From Oscillospiraceae bacterium (GTDB lineage Bacteria > Bacillota > Clostridia > Oscillospirales > Oscillospiraceae): a stretch of DNA of 64,000 nt. This document shows, piece by piece, positions 16,845 through 26,099 of the stretch (position 1 is the first letter of the stretch; each line of letters opens with the position of its first letter). A program made the translations under genes and the position numbers. The notes under the pieces were generated by a model that did no database searches, had not been told where the DNA came from, and saw nothing but the letters and a program-made list of their open reading frames with translations. The stretch is taken from the NCBI GenBank assembly GCA_902802045.1, contig CADCKQ010000002.1, positions 186,001 to 250,000 of the forward strand, in the 5' to 3' direction.

Positions 16845-18206
16845 ATGAAACAGAAAACGGTCTTCTGCTGCTCGGACTGCGGTTTTGAGACTCCGAACTG
16901 GGGCGGGCGCTGCCCTTCGTGCGGAGCCTGGAATACTCTTGTTGAAGTCAGGACCGAAAAGACTTCTTCCAGAAAGAGCTCCGACTATAAACCGAGAGCT
17001 GCGGCCAAAAGCACGAAACTCCTTTCGGAGATAGGCGGGGAAGAGGAACTGAGAATTAAGACGGATATTTCCGAATTCGACAGAGTCCTCGGAGGCGGCG
17101 CAGTAAAAGGCTCCGTAATACTGGTCGGAGGAGCTCCGGGAATAGGCAAATCAACGCTGCTCCTTCAGATGTGCGGATGCGTCTCACGCGACAGCAGCGT
17201 GCTCTATGTATCCGGCGAAGAGAGTGAGAGACAGCTCAGGATGAGGGCCGACAGGCTCGGTATAGACGGCAGCAATATCAGTATTTATACAGGAACGGAC
17301 GTAGACAGAATAATAGGCACATTCGACGAGGTCTCTCCGGAGATCGTCGTTATAGACTCCATTCAAACAGTATACGACAGCGAGGTCAGTTCCGCTGCAG
17401 GTTCTCCCGCGCAGATAAGAGAGTCGACTCTGAAGCTTATCAGATACTCCAAGGACAATTCGGTCACCATTTTTATAGTAGGTCACATTACAAAAGAGGG
17501 GACCATAGCAGGGCCGAAGATACTCGAGCATATGGTCGACTGCGTACTCTATTTTGAAGGGGAGAGAAACACCTCTTTCAGGATACTCCGGGCCGTAAAG
17601 AACAGATTCGGCTCCACCAATGAGATAGGCGTCTTCGAGATGCTCGAAAAAGGCCTTGAGAGCGTCGACAATCCCTCTGAGATGCTTCTCTCGGGCAGGC
17701 CTGCAGATTCTTCAGGAACCTGTGTAGCGTGTATAGTGGAAGGCACGAGACCTATAATGGCCGAGATCCAGGCTCTTGTCTCCAAAGCCCCCTACAATCC
17801 CTCCAGAAGGACTAACGGAATAGATTACAACAGAGCTTCGATGCTGATCGCCGTACTGGATAAAAGGGGAAATCTGCCCGTTTCCGGTTGTGACGTCTAT
17901 ATAAATGTCATCGGAGGACTCTCTCTCGACGATCCTGCTGCAGATCTTTCAACAGTTCTGGCGCTTGCCTCGAGCTATAAGGACAAACCTGTAGATTCCT
18001 CTCTTGCAGCTCTGGGTGAGGTCGGCCTCTCCGGAGAGATCAGGAACATCTCAAATCTCGAGCAGCGCCTGGGAGAGATCAGAAGACTCGGTTTTAAGAA
18101 GTGCATAATCCCGAAACACTCCAAAATAAACGCCTCAGCCTTTGAAGGCCTTGAGATCGTCAGAGCCGGAACGCTCAGGGAAGCTCTGAGAGCTGCGTCT
18201 TTATGA
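16845..18206 (+). CDS. radA: DNA repair/branch-migration protein RadA
   Basis: 453 residues, standard length. An N-terminal zinc finger (C9, C12, C23, C26), a RecA-like core with Walker A GGAPGIGKST, the RadA-specific KNRFG motif (KNRFGSTNEIG) and a C-terminal Lon-like domain (GLSGEIRNI) are all present. RadA is a DnaB-type helicase-like ATPase that extends D-loops during recombination. It fits functionally with the ruvCAB operon a few kb away. Its stop overlaps the next gene's start by 4 nt. Confidence 0.97.
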   Translation: MKQKTVFCCSDCGFETPNWGGRCPSCGAWNTLVEVRTEKTSSRKSSDYKPRAAAKSTKLLSEIGGEEELRIKTDISEFDRVLGGGAVKGSVILVGGAPGIGKSTLLLQMCGCVSRDSSVLYVSGEESERQLRMRADRLGIDGSNISIYTGTDVDRIIGTFDEVSPEIVVIDSIQTVYDSEVSSAAGSPAQIRESTLKLIRYSKDNSVTIFIVGHITKEGTIAGPKILEHMVDCVLYFEGERNTSFRILRAVKNRFGSTNEIGVFEMLEKGLESVDNPSEMLLSGRPADSSGTCVACIVEGTRPIMAEIQALVSKAPYNPSRRTNGIDYNRASMLIAVLDKRGNLPVSGCDVYINVIGGLSLDDPAADLSTVLALASSYKDKPVDSSLAALGEVGLSGEIRNISNLEQRLGEIRRLGFKKCIIPKHSKINASAFEGLEIVRAGTLREALRAASL

Positions 18207-18910
18207 AGCACGCGATAATCGGGGAGAGGTACTCTCAATTCCCCGGGAAAGCATTGGAATCTCTTGGTTTTGACGTAATTCTGATGCCTGATAACGCCCT
18301 TTTGGACAAAAGAACTGCCTCTCATACCGACATGTCCGTATTAAAGATAAGCCCTGATATTCTGTATCTTTCGGAGTTTTACAAGGATACGGAATTTGAA
18401 AGGCAGCTTAAAGAGTATTTTGCCGATATCAGATATCCTGAAGGAAAACAGGGAAGTGCATATCCTTCCGATTCGCTTTTAAATGTCAGTATAGTCGGGA
18501 AATACTTTATTTATAATCCCGTATCTGCAGACAGAAAGCTTGTAAACAATCTGAAGGCCATGTCATATACCGGAATTCCCGTTAAACAGGGCTATACGAA
18601 CTGCTCAGTCTGCGCTGTTTCAGACGATGCTCTCATAACCTCGGATCCTTCGATATACAAAGCCTGCTCATCGGAAGGTCTCGATGTCCTGTATATCGAT
18701 AAGCCGATCGCCGCTTTGGAGGGATTCGAATACGGATTTATAGGCGGTTCTTCGATAAGATTATCGGATACGGATATCGCTTTCACAGGTCAGATTGCAA
18801 ACGAAGAAATCAGAGGAAAAACAGACAGTTTTCTGCGGAAATACGGCAAAAACGCGGTATATTTGACTGGAAAAGTTCTTTTTGATATAGGTTCTGCAAT
18901 CGTATTTTAA
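18203..18910 (+). CDS. Hypothetical DUF6873-like (GME-fold) protein
   Basis: 235 residues, cytoplasmic. The pattern YTGIPVKQGYTNCSVCAVSD, ALITSDPSIY and GFIGGSSIRLSD resembles the DUF6873 family, related to the guanidino-modifying-enzyme (pentein) fold. A full set of catalytic Asp/His/Cys residues cannot be confirmed by eye, so enzymatic activity is uncertain. Two closely spaced cysteines lie in CSVCA. The gene overlaps radA by 4 nt (ATGA) and ends at a bidirectional terminator. Confidence 0.6.
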   Translation: MKHAIIGERYSQFPGKALESLGFDVILMPDNALLDKRTASHTDMSVLKISPDILYLSEFYKDTEFERQLKEYFADIRYPEGKQGSAYPSDSLLNVSIVGKYFIYNPVSADRKLVNNLKAMSYTGIPVKQGYTNCSVCAVSDDALITSDPSIYKACSSEGLDVLYIDKPIAALEGFEYGFIGGSSIRLSDTDIAFTGQIANEEIRGKTDSFLRKYGKNAVYLTGKVLFDIGSAIVF

Positions 18911-18935
18911 AAGCTCCGGGGATTTCCGGAGCTTT
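18910..18935. terminator. Bidirectional terminator between convergent genes
   Basis: AAAGCTCCGG (18910-18919) and CCGGAGCTTT (18926-18935), 10-bp stem with a 6-nt loop. It serves the plus-strand hypothetical gene and touches the stop of the minus-strand recombinase. Confidence 0.85.
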
Positions 18936-19935
18936 AATTATCCTGATTTTCTTCTTTTTTCCGTCTTCCGATCGGGTTTGCCATAGCCGCTTCATGAAGC
19001 GATGCGTTGTCGAGGTGGGTATAGATCTGTGTCGTATTCAGGTTGCTGTGCCCGAGTACCTCCTGGAGAGCTCTCGTATCGACGCCGTTTTTGAGCATCA
19101 GAGTCGCCGCGGTATGCCTGAGCTTGTGAGGGGAGTATCTGGAAGCGTCCAGACCGGCCTCCAGAAGCTTTTTATCGAGCATCTGTTCGATGCCTCTGGC
19201 GCCGAAACGGCCGTTTTTATTGCTTATAAACAGGGCATTTTTGTCTTTTTCCGATATTTTTCCGTTGTCTCTTACCATCAGATAGTCGTCCAGAGCCTCA
19301 CGGCAGCCGTCAGCGAAGTAGACGACTCTTTCTTTATTGCCTTTGCCGAGGACTCGGACATGGTCCTCATACACATCAGTGAGATTTAAGCCTACAAGCT
19401 CCGATATACGGAGGCCGCAGGACATAAAAAGCATCAGGATCGCATAATCCCGTTCTGCATTCTTACCTTGACAAGTATTTAACAATCTTTCACATTCAGA
19501 CTCCTCGAGGTATTTGGGAAGCGATTTCTGCTTCTTGGGCATATCGAGCTCGAGCGTGATATTCTTATCGATAAGATGACGTTTGGCGGAGAGATAATTG
19601 TAGAATGATTTGATCGACGAAGTTCTGCGGCATCTGGACGCTGCAGACAGTGAATTGTTCGAATTGAGATTCTCCGGAGAGAAACTCTGGTAACGGTACA
19701 TTTCTTCGATCTTGATAGATTTTATGAAGTCCAGATCGACGTCAGTAATATCTATCGAGTCGAACGGCGTATCGGGCGAAACCAGATGACGTTTTCTTTT
19801 AATGAAACGAAACAGTATCTTTAAATCTGTATAATAAGCAGCGACAGTTTTATCGCTGTGACCGCGAACAGTCGAATGGTATTCGAGAAATTCCATCAGT
19901 ATATCGGGAGCATCGTATATTTCATCTATATTCAT
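18934..19935 (-). CDS. Tyrosine recombinase, XerC/XerD type
   Basis: 333 residues. A SAM-like N-terminal core-binding domain (about 10-120) and a catalytic domain with Arg176 (CGLRISEL), Lys201 (GKGNKER), His270/Arg273 (HKLRH), His296 (LGHSNLNTTQ) and nucleophile Tyr305. These are all the residues of an active recombinase. The sequence is close to chromosomal XerC/XerD that resolve chromosome dimers at dif, but which of the two it is cannot be told. No phage genes, att-like repeats or cargo surround it, so a mobile-element integrase is less likely. It is a single-gene unit. Confidence 0.9.
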   Translation of the reverse strand: MNIDEIYDAPDILMEFLEYHSTVRGHSDKTVAAYYTDLKILFRFIKRKRHLVSPDTPFDSIDITDVDLDFIKSIKIEEMYRYQSFSPENLNSNNSLSAASRCRRTSSIKSFYNYLSAKRHLIDKNITLELDMPKKQKSLPKYLEESECERLLNTCQGKNAERDYAILMLFMSCGLRISELVGLNLTDVYEDHVRVLGKGNKERVVYFADGCREALDDYLMVRDNGKISEKDKNALFISNKNGRFGARGIEQMLDKKLLEAGLDASRYSPHKLRHTAATLMLKNGVDTRALQEVLGHSNLNTTQIYTHLDNASLHEAAMANPIGRRKKEENQDN

Positions 19936-20036
19936 ATAAACACCGCCTTTGGATACATTATATCACAGCTCCCCGATTATTACAATAAAAATCTCGTTAA
20001 ATTGATATTATGCGAGATTGTCTGCGTATAAACAAA

Positions 20037-20061
20037 GGAGCCCGGATTAAGACCGGACTCC
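20037..20061 (-). terminator. Intrinsic terminator
   Basis: Stem GGAGCCCGG/CCGGACTCC (20037-20045, 20053-20061) with one mismatch. Read on the minus strand it is followed by TTTGTTTA. It lies 15 nt past the stop of the P-type-ATPase-like gene. Confidence 0.75.
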
Positions 20062-20076
20062 TCTTCTCTGTTGATA

Positions 20077-21738
20077 TCACATATTTACGAGCTTATCGGT
20101 ATTGGTTACTCTCACTGCCATAAGCATCGAAGCAAGCCCCGCGACCATATCTATGAACGCTGCGAGCCAGATATTCGTTGCTCCAAGCATCGTGAGCATT
20201 ATCAGTATCGCTTTCACTGCCATTACTATCAGAGCGTTATTCGAGATCACCTTATCCATTCTCTTGGAGATATTGAATGAAAGCGGGAAATTCCCAACGC
20301 AGTCCGGATACAGAATTGCATCCGCGTCATTCCCCTGTCTTCTGACAGCTATATCAATATCAGCCGGGCTGTGTGACTCTACTCCCGTAGCGAATATGTA
20401 TCCGAGATAATCCTTCGGGTAGCTCTCCTTCTGGTCAGCGAGAAATCTGAGCTTCTGCTCGCCGCTGTAATCGGGATAGACCTCGTCGGCGTCTATTCTG
20501 CTGCCGAACTCGTTAGCGCTCTCTTCGACGTCATCTGAAAAAACTATCGTCTTGTTTACGCCCGCTTCTTTGAGCTCCTTTATGAGCGATATCGCGGTCT
20601 CGTAGGTCTCATCGGTCAGATAAGCGCAGCCGATATATCTGCCGTTTATCGTCATGTAATAGATATTGTCGTTCCCTGCCTGGGCAAATGGAAGCTCGAT
20701 TCCCTGGGATTCGAAATACTCTCTTCTCGCGATAACTACATTCGCTCCGCCTACGACTGCCTTCGCGCCGTATCCGGAGATCTCCTCGCTCTCGCTGATA
20801 AGAGAAAGCTGATACTCGTTGCTGTATGCCTCCCCTATCGCTTTCGCGAACGGAAGCTTGCAGTTGTAAACTGCGTGAGCGGCGAAATTCATGAATGTGT
20901 CATTGTCGGTAACGCTGCTCTTGATCGCTATCAGCTGAGGATACTGGGAGGCCAGAACGCCCGGTTTGTCGATGGCAGCGGATCTGATCTTCTTTACATT
21001 GTTGAGGCTCTTGGCGTTTCTGAACAGAATGCCGAATCTTGAGGCTGTACCGATCGCCAGTGAACTGACCAGCGGTGAGGAGACCACGATATAGAGCGGA
21101 GCGCAGACGACCATCATGGTAATGGCCCTGTGTATGGATGTACGGAAGCTCATGCTTGATACGACAGGCATTACGATCGCGAAAAGCACCGCGAAAGCAA
21201 GCGCTACCTTCAGAACAAAGGATGAACTGCTCTCAAGCATCTCGGGAAGATCGTAGGAAAGAGCTCCCTCCTGCCCTACTATCGCATCGATCTTGTTGAC
21301 CGTATCCGAATCCTGCATTGCGGCGAGATCAAGAGTATCGGTCTTTGTTCTGTCAGAGATATATCCGATCAGAATTCCTGACAGATGGTAGAAGATAGTC
21401 AGAGCGACGCCCTCGGCTCCGTATCCGATCGCGAAGGATACCAGGAGAACAAAGATCACTATGACTTCGTACGCGAGATAATCCTTGCTCATGATCTTCT
21501 CATAGGCTTTGAGGCAAATGTCATAGCCGCAGATAACGGCAGCAATGATCAGAATTATGAAGCTCGGAATGCCTGAAAGCTTTGATACCGAGTTGATTAT
21601 CAGAAGCAGCGCCGAGACGATTATTCTGATGTAGAGCGCGTACTTGCTGTTTGCGAAGGCCGGGAGTTTTATCTGCTTCTTCTCTTCAGATACATTCTCT
21701 TTTTTTATGGGTTTCTTCTCATTTTTAAATCCGCTCAT
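20077..21738 (-). CDS. Degenerate heavy-metal P-type ATPase-like membrane protein (pseudoenzyme)
   Basis: 553 residues. It aligns by eye with P1B-type ATPases from the membrane helices through the N- and P-domains, but key motifs have changed. The membrane CPC motif is CAP (212-214). The phosphorylation motif DKTGT is DKPGV (257-261), keeping only Asp and Lys. TGD is SDD (401-403). GDGxND is replaced by TGVESHSPAD (451-460). The actuator domain with TGE is essentially missing, with only about 40 residues between helices near 130-170. The fold marker SRFGILFRNAKSLNNVKKIRSAAID is retained. The frame is intact, so this seems a maintained non-pumping protein rather than a decaying gene. Confidence 0.7.
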   Translation of the reverse strand: MSGFKNEKKPIKKENVSEEKKQIKLPAFANSKYALYIRIIVSALLLIINSVSKLSGIPSFIILIIAAVICGYDICLKAYEKIMSKDYLAYEVIVIFVLLVSFAIGYGAEGVALTIFYHLSGILIGYISDRTKTDTLDLAAMQDSDTVNKIDAIVGQEGALSYDLPEMLESSSSFVLKVALAFAVLFAIVMPVVSSMSFRTSIHRAITMMVVCAPLYIVVSSPLVSSLAIGTASRFGILFRNAKSLNNVKKIRSAAIDKPGVLASQYPQLIAIKSSVTDNDTFMNFAAHAVYNCKLPFAKAIGEAYSNEYQLSLISESEEISGYGAKAVVGGANVVIARREYFESQGIELPFAQAGNDNIYYMTINGRYIGCAYLTDETYETAISLIKELKEAGVNKTIVFSDDVEESANEFGSRIDADEVYPDYSGEQKLRFLADQKESYPKDYLGYIFATGVESHSPADIDIAVRRQGNDADAILYPDCVGNFPLSFNISKRMDKVISNNALIVMAVKAILIMLTMLGATNIWLAAFIDMVAGLASMLMAVRVTNTDKLVNM

Positions 21739-21780
21739 GGTGAAATCCCCCCGCTGTGATAAGATAAAAATGCTTCTGGA

Positions 21781-22716
21781 TTATGCCTTTCCGTCGCAGC
21801 CGAGAACGTCGGTAATCTTGTGCATGACCATTGCCTTTATAGCGGCTCTGGCTGGCTTCAGGTACTGTCTCGGGTCGAAATCTGCGGGATGCTCGTTGAA
21901 GTACTTGCGAATGGTCGCTGTCATTGCAAGACGCAGGTCGGAGTCTATATTGATCTTGCAGACTGCCATGGAAGCTGCCTGACGGAGCTGATCCTCGGGA
22001 ACGCCGATCGCGCCGGGCATATTTCCGCCGTTTTCATTGATCTCTTTTACGAATTCCTGAGGAACCGAGGAGGAACCGTGCAGGACTATCGGGAATCCGG
22101 GAAGTCTGCCTGCCACATCTTCGAGAATGTCGAATCTGAGCTGGGGCTTCGTGCCGGGTTTGAATTTGTAAGCGCCGTGGGATGTTCCTATAGCGATCGC
22201 CAGAGAGTCGCAGTTCGTTCTCTCTACGAATTCCTGGACATCGCTTGCTCTGGTGTAGGAGCTCTCCTCCGCGGAGACATTGACCTCGTCCTCAATGCCG
22301 GCCAGTGTTCCCAGCTCGGCCTCGACGACAACGCCGTGGTCATGCGCGTACTCGACGACCTGTCTGGTCAGAGCAATGTTCTCTTCGAAGGGCTTCGAGG
22401 AGGCGTCGATCATAACGGAAGTGAATCCGCCGTCGATGCAGGATTTGCAGAGTTCGAATGTATCGCCGTGGTCGAGATGCAGGCAGATAGGAAGACCTGT
22501 CTCCTCTATCGCGGCTTCGACCAGTTTCATGAGATATGTGTGATTTGCATATGCTCTTGCGCCCTTGGATACCTGGAGTATCAGCGGAGCGTTGAGTTCG
22601 GCGGCAGCCTCAGTGATGCCCTGGACTATCTCCATGTTGTTAACGTTGAAAGCGCCGATCGCGTATCCTCCGTTGTAGGCTTTTGCAAACATTTCTTTGG
22701 TGTTTACGAGTGGCAT
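21781..22716 (-). CDS. fba: Fructose-1,6-bisphosphate aldolase, class II
   Basis: 311 residues. Zinc-dependent aldolase with catalytic Asp82 and zinc ligand His83 in LHLDHGDT, the EAELGTLAG motif, GTSHGAYK, LHGSSSVP and NIDSDLR phosphate-binding segments. It cleaves fructose-1,6-bisphosphate into the two triose phosphates in glycolysis. The insertion between GTSHGAYK and the C-terminus matches class IIB/gatY-like enzymes. An AAAGGAG site precedes the ATG. It diverges from the phosphofructokinase gene, which makes its substrate. Confidence 0.94.
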   Translation of the reverse strand: MPLVNTKEMFAKAYNGGYAIGAFNVNNMEIVQGITEAAAELNAPLILQVSKGARAYANHTYLMKLVEAAIEETGLPICLHLDHGDTFELCKSCIDGGFTSVMIDASSKPFEENIALTRQVVEYAHDHGVVVEAELGTLAGIEDEVNVSAEESSYTRASDVQEFVERTNCDSLAIAIGTSHGAYKFKPGTKPQLRFDILEDVAGRLPGFPIVLHGSSSVPQEFVKEINENGGNMPGAIGVPEDQLRQAASMAVCKINIDSDLRLAMTATIRKYFNEHPADFDPRQYLKPARAAIKAMVMHKITDVLGCDGKA

Positions 22717-22771
22717 AAAAAAACTCCTTTACTTTATAAAAATTCTTATGTATTATATCGCGAAAGTGTGC

Positions 22772-22777
22772 TATAAT
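22772..22777 (+). promoter_or_regulatory. Extended -10 promoter of the phosphofructokinase gene
   Basis: TATAAT with TG one base upstream (TGCTATAAT), 40 nt before the start codon, in the fba-pfk divergent region. No good -35 is seen, which an extended -10 can tolerate. Confidence 0.55.
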
Positions 22778-22816
22778 CAACAAGCTTTACAAAAAATAAT
22801 TGGAGGTAAACCTGAT

Positions 22817-24058
22817 TTGAGCAAGGAATTAATAGGCGCTGCCATATTCGGACAGTCCGGCGGACCCACCGCGGTCATCAACGCGAGCGCGTACGGTGTT
22901 ATCAAAACGGCGCTTGAATCACCCAACATAACAAAAGTATACGGAGCCGCCCACGGCATAAAGGGCGTTCTTGAGGATAAGCTCTACGTCATGGACGAAG
23001 AGGATCCGAAAGAGCTCGAGCTTCTGCTTCACACCCCCTCTTCGGAACTCGGTTCCTGCCGTTACAAGATGGCTGACCCCGATGACGACGATACGGATTA
23101 CAAGAAGATCCTGGAGGTCTTCAAGAAATACAATGTCCGCTACTTCTTCTACAACGGCGGCAATGACTCTATGGACACCTGCAACAAGATATCCAGATTC
23201 ATGGCCAAGTCCGGCTGGGAGTGCAGAGTCATGGGCGTTCCCAAGACTATAGACAACGACCTTTTCGGAACTGACCACTGCCCCGGATTCGCGAGCGCTG
23301 CAAAATACATCGCCACCTCCTGCATGGAGATCAGCAAGGACGCCAGAGTCTACGACACAGGTATGGTAACGGTCATAGAGATCATGGGCAGACACGCGGG
23401 CTGGCTAGCCGCCTCCTCCGCTCTCGCTACCTACTACGGCTCGGGCCCGGATCTCATCTACCTCCCCGAGACCGACTTCAATATGGATGAGTTCTTCGCC
23501 GAAGTCGACAACCAGTACAACAAGGATCACCAGGTCCTGATTGCGGTATCCGAAGGCATCCACTACGCAGACGGCACCTTCGTCTCCGAGGCGAAGACCT
23601 CCGCGACGGACGGATTCGGCCACGCGCAGCTCGGCGGTCTGGCCGTAAGGCTTGCTGACGAGATCAAGCACAGGATCGGCGTCAAGGTCAGAGGAATAGA
23701 GCTCAGCCTTCTCCAGAGATGCGCTGCCCACTCCGCTTCCCAGACCGATATAGACGAGGCTTTCAACGCGGGCAAGATCGCTGTCGAGAGCGCTGTTAAC
23801 GGAGAGACCGGAAAGATGGTCGCTTTCGAAAGAGACATGAGCTCCGGCTCTTATGTCTGCAAGTACAATCTCCTGCCTCTCGAGGCTGTCGCCAACTACG
23901 AGAAGAAAGTTCCCATCGAGTGGATCAAAGAAGACGGCACGGGCATGAAGAAGGAATTCATAGACTACGTGCTTCCTCTCATCCAGGGCGAGCCCGAGAT
24001 CCCGCGTGAGGATTCTCTCCCCAGATACGCGCATCTCAAGAAAGTTCTCGCAAAATAG
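22817..24058 (+). CDS. Pyrophosphate-dependent 6-phosphofructokinase
   Basis: 413 residues starting at TTG 22817, which lies 9 nt after GGAGGT; the in-frame upstream extension to 22697 crosses the divergent promoter and is rejected. The phospho-donor markers indicate PPi use: GGNDS with Asp117 and PKTIDND with Lys143, where ATP enzymes have Gly at both places. MGRHAGWLAA binds fructose-6-phosphate. The enzyme converts fructose-6-phosphate and PPi to fructose-1,6-bisphosphate reversibly, saving ATP in anaerobes. It faces fba, the next glycolytic step. Confidence 0.92.
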   Translation: MSKELIGAAIFGQSGGPTAVINASAYGVIKTALESPNITKVYGAAHGIKGVLEDKLYVMDEEDPKELELLLHTPSSELGSCRYKMADPDDDDTDYKKILEVFKKYNVRYFFYNGGNDSMDTCNKISRFMAKSGWECRVMGVPKTIDNDLFGTDHCPGFASAAKYIATSCMEISKDARVYDTGMVTVIEIMGRHAGWLAASSALATYYGSGPDLIYLPETDFNMDEFFAEVDNQYNKDHQVLIAVSEGIHYADGTFVSEAKTSATDGFGHAQLGGLAVRLADEIKHRIGVKVRGIELSLLQRCAAHSASQTDIDEAFNAGKIAVESAVNGETGKMVAFERDMSSGSYVCKYNLLPLEAVANYEKKVPIEWIKEDGTGMKKEFIDYVLPLIQGEPEIPREDSLPRYAHLKKVLAK

Positions 24059-24071
24059 GAAAAATAAAATA

Positions 24072-24101
24072 CGGGTCTCCTTTTCGGAGGCCCGCTTTTT
24101 T
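24072..24101. terminator. Bidirectional terminator
   Basis: CGGGTCTCC (24072-24080) and GGAGGCCCG (24086-24094), loop TTTTC, then CTTTTTTT on the plus strand and an A/T-rich run on the other side. Lies between convergent pfk and ligA. Confidence 0.85.
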
Positions 24102-26095
24102 TATGTGAATCTTTCTATGAATTCGTCCTCGGAGATCACCGGAATGCCGAGCTGCTTTGCTCTGGTGTTCTTCGTCGAGAGCGAAGCCGTGTCGTTGTTT
24201 ATAAGAAAGTTCGTGGATCCGGATACGGAGCCCGTGACCTTTCCGCCCTGGGATTCTATATAGGCCTTGAGCTCGTTTCTGTTCTTATATTTATACACAT
24301 CCCCCGTTACCACGAATACCAGACCTGCGCACTTCTCCCCTTTCTCCCGGATCTCCTGCCGCTCAATGCTTACAAGCGTCAGAAGGTCTTCAAGGTCCCG
24401 TCTGTTTCCGGGATCCTTTATCCAGGAGACAAAGGCCTTCGATTTCTCCGGGCCGATCCCGTCTATCGAGGAAAAGACGGTCTCGTCATCCGTATCCTCC
24501 GCGGTCTTTATGAGTTCATTAAGCGGATACGAATCCAGAAGTCTTCCCGCGACGTCCGCGCCTATGAGCGGGATATTCAGAGCGTAGAGAAACTTTCTTC
24601 CGGAGACGCTCGCGGACTTTTCGAGCGAGGCGTTTATATTGGAAGCCGATTTCGCTCCGAAGCCCTCGAGAGCGGATATCTCCTCTATATGGTCCTTCAG
24701 CCTGAAGATATCGCCGAAATTCTTTATCCAGCCGAGATTTACAAAGCGAGAGATCGTCTGCTCCGAGATCCCGTCTATGTCCATACCCGCTTTGGATACG
24801 AATCTCGTGTATTTCTTGAGCTTCTTGACCGGGCAGGCGCTGTTCGTGCAGACCAGGGTCTTTGTCCCTGAGACCTCGCTGATCCTTATCTCCGTGGGCT
24901 CCCCGCAGACCGGGCATTTTCCCGGAATCTCGAGGCTCCCGGCCGCGTTTTTGACCTCTATGACTTTGGGGATTATCTTGTTAGCCTTTATTACGGAGAG
25001 AACGCTTCCCTTCCCTCCAATCTTCAGCCTCTCGCACTCGCTGATATTGCAGAGCGAGGCTCTTCTGACAGTCGTTCCCTCCAGCTCCACGCCTTCGAAA
25101 ACTGCCACGGGCGTGATAGTGGAGGCTGCGCAGCTCCACTCTATGTGGTCCAGAACGGTCTCGGCCGACTCATCCTGCCATTTGAAGGCAAAGCCTGCCC
25201 TCGTGGCGTGATGGCCGGTGACGGAGCCGCCCTCTGCATAGACCGTATCGTCGTATGCTATGACGAGCCCGTCCACGGGATAGGGATTTACGCGCTCCGT
25301 AACCTTTAAGGTCCACTTATCGATCACTGCTTTTATGTTCTCGAGCGTCGGGTCCTCTATCTCCTCGTGCTCGACGGTCTTGAAGCCCAGGGACTCGAGA
25401 TAATCCATCCTCCCGCCCCAGGAATCGATGTTTTTATCCGTGTGGACCAGAGTGAAGGGGATCCAGTTTATGTTTCTCTTTTTGACCTCTTCTGCGTCCT
25501 TTAAAGAGAGCGAACCCGAGGCCAGGTTTCTGGGATTGGCGTAATCGGAGTCCGATTCGAGAACGAATCTGTCGAAATCCTCATAAGAGATTACGGCCTC
25601 TCCCCTTATCACGAGGTGCCCCCTGTCTGAAACGCACTGAGGGATCCCGTTTATGGCCTTTGCAAGGCGCGTGATGTTCGTTCCGATATGCCCGTCTCCC
25701 CTTGTGACGACTTTCGTGAGCTTTCCGTTGTCATAGGTGACGACCAGAGTCAGTCCGTCGAGCTTCCAGGAGATCCATATAGGCTTTCCTTCTGCCCATT
25801 TGACAAGATCCTCGGGCTTTTTGGTCTTGGCCAGAGAGAGCGCGGAGAACTCGTGCGCCTCCTTCTCCCCTTCGGTCGTATCAGCGGAGACCTTATTCGT
25901 GGGGCTGTCCGGAAGCACGGTTCCCGTCTCCGCTTCCATCTTTTTCAGGCGGTCGAACAGAGCGTCCCACTCGAAGTCGCTCATTATCTCGCCTTTTCCG
26001 TTGTAGTAAGCGTCGCTCGCCTCGTTGAGCTTCGAGACGATGGACCTCATTTCGTCGAGCTCGAGCTCGTCCATCATATCAAACAGATTGTCCAT
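24101..26095 (-). CDS. ligA: NAD-dependent DNA ligase, divergent LigA
   Basis: 664 residues with the full domain order: Ia NAD-binding domain (YYNGKGEIMSDFEWDAL), adenylation domain with active Lys111 in KLDG, OB fold, a four-Cys zinc finger (CPVCG and CTNSACP), helix-hairpin-helix region and a C-terminal BRCT domain (about 590-664). It seals nicks using NAD. Several motifs are off consensus (KLDG for KIDG; YANPRNLASGSL for FANPRNAAAGSL), so it may be a divergent chromosomal ligase or a second paralogue. It lies 4 nt after the PLP lyase gene in a murD-lyase-ligA run. Confidence 0.9.
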   Translation of the reverse strand: MDNLFDMMDELELDEMRSIVSKLNEASDAYYNGKGEIMSDFEWDALFDRLKKMEAETGTVLPDSPTNKVSADTTEGEKEAHEFSALSLAKTKKPEDLVKWAEGKPIWISWKLDGLTLVVTYDNGKLTKVVTRGDGHIGTNITRLAKAINGIPQCVSDRGHLVIRGEAVISYEDFDRFVLESDSDYANPRNLASGSLSLKDAEEVKKRNINWIPFTLVHTDKNIDSWGGRMDYLESLGFKTVEHEEIEDPTLENIKAVIDKWTLKVTERVNPYPVDGLVIAYDDTVYAEGGSVTGHHATRAGFAFKWQDESAETVLDHIEWSCAASTITPVAVFEGVELEGTTVRRASLCNISECERLKIGGKGSVLSVIKANKIIPKVIEVKNAAGSLEIPGKCPVCGEPTEIRISEVSGTKTLVCTNSACPVKKLKKYTRFVSKAGMDIDGISEQTISRFVNLGWIKNFGDIFRLKDHIEEISALEGFGAKSASNINASLEKSASVSGRKFLYALNIPLIGADVAGRLLDSYPLNELIKTAEDTDDETVFSSIDGIGPEKSKAFVSWIKDPGNRRDLEDLLTLVSIERQEIREKGEKCAGLVFVVTGDVYKYKNRNELKAYIESQGGKVTGSVSGSTNFLINNDTASLSTKNTRAKQLGIPVISEDEFIERFT

Positions 26096-26099
26096 AATT

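Noticed and set aside
18934..19935. Tyrosine recombinase as integrase of a mobile element
   Set aside because: No phage or plasmid genes, tRNA or direct repeats beside it; sequence and context fit a chromosomal Xer protein better.
20077..21738. Annotation as a functional heavy-metal ATPase
   Set aside because: The phosphorylation, CPC, TGD and GDGxND motifs are all altered and the actuator domain is missing.
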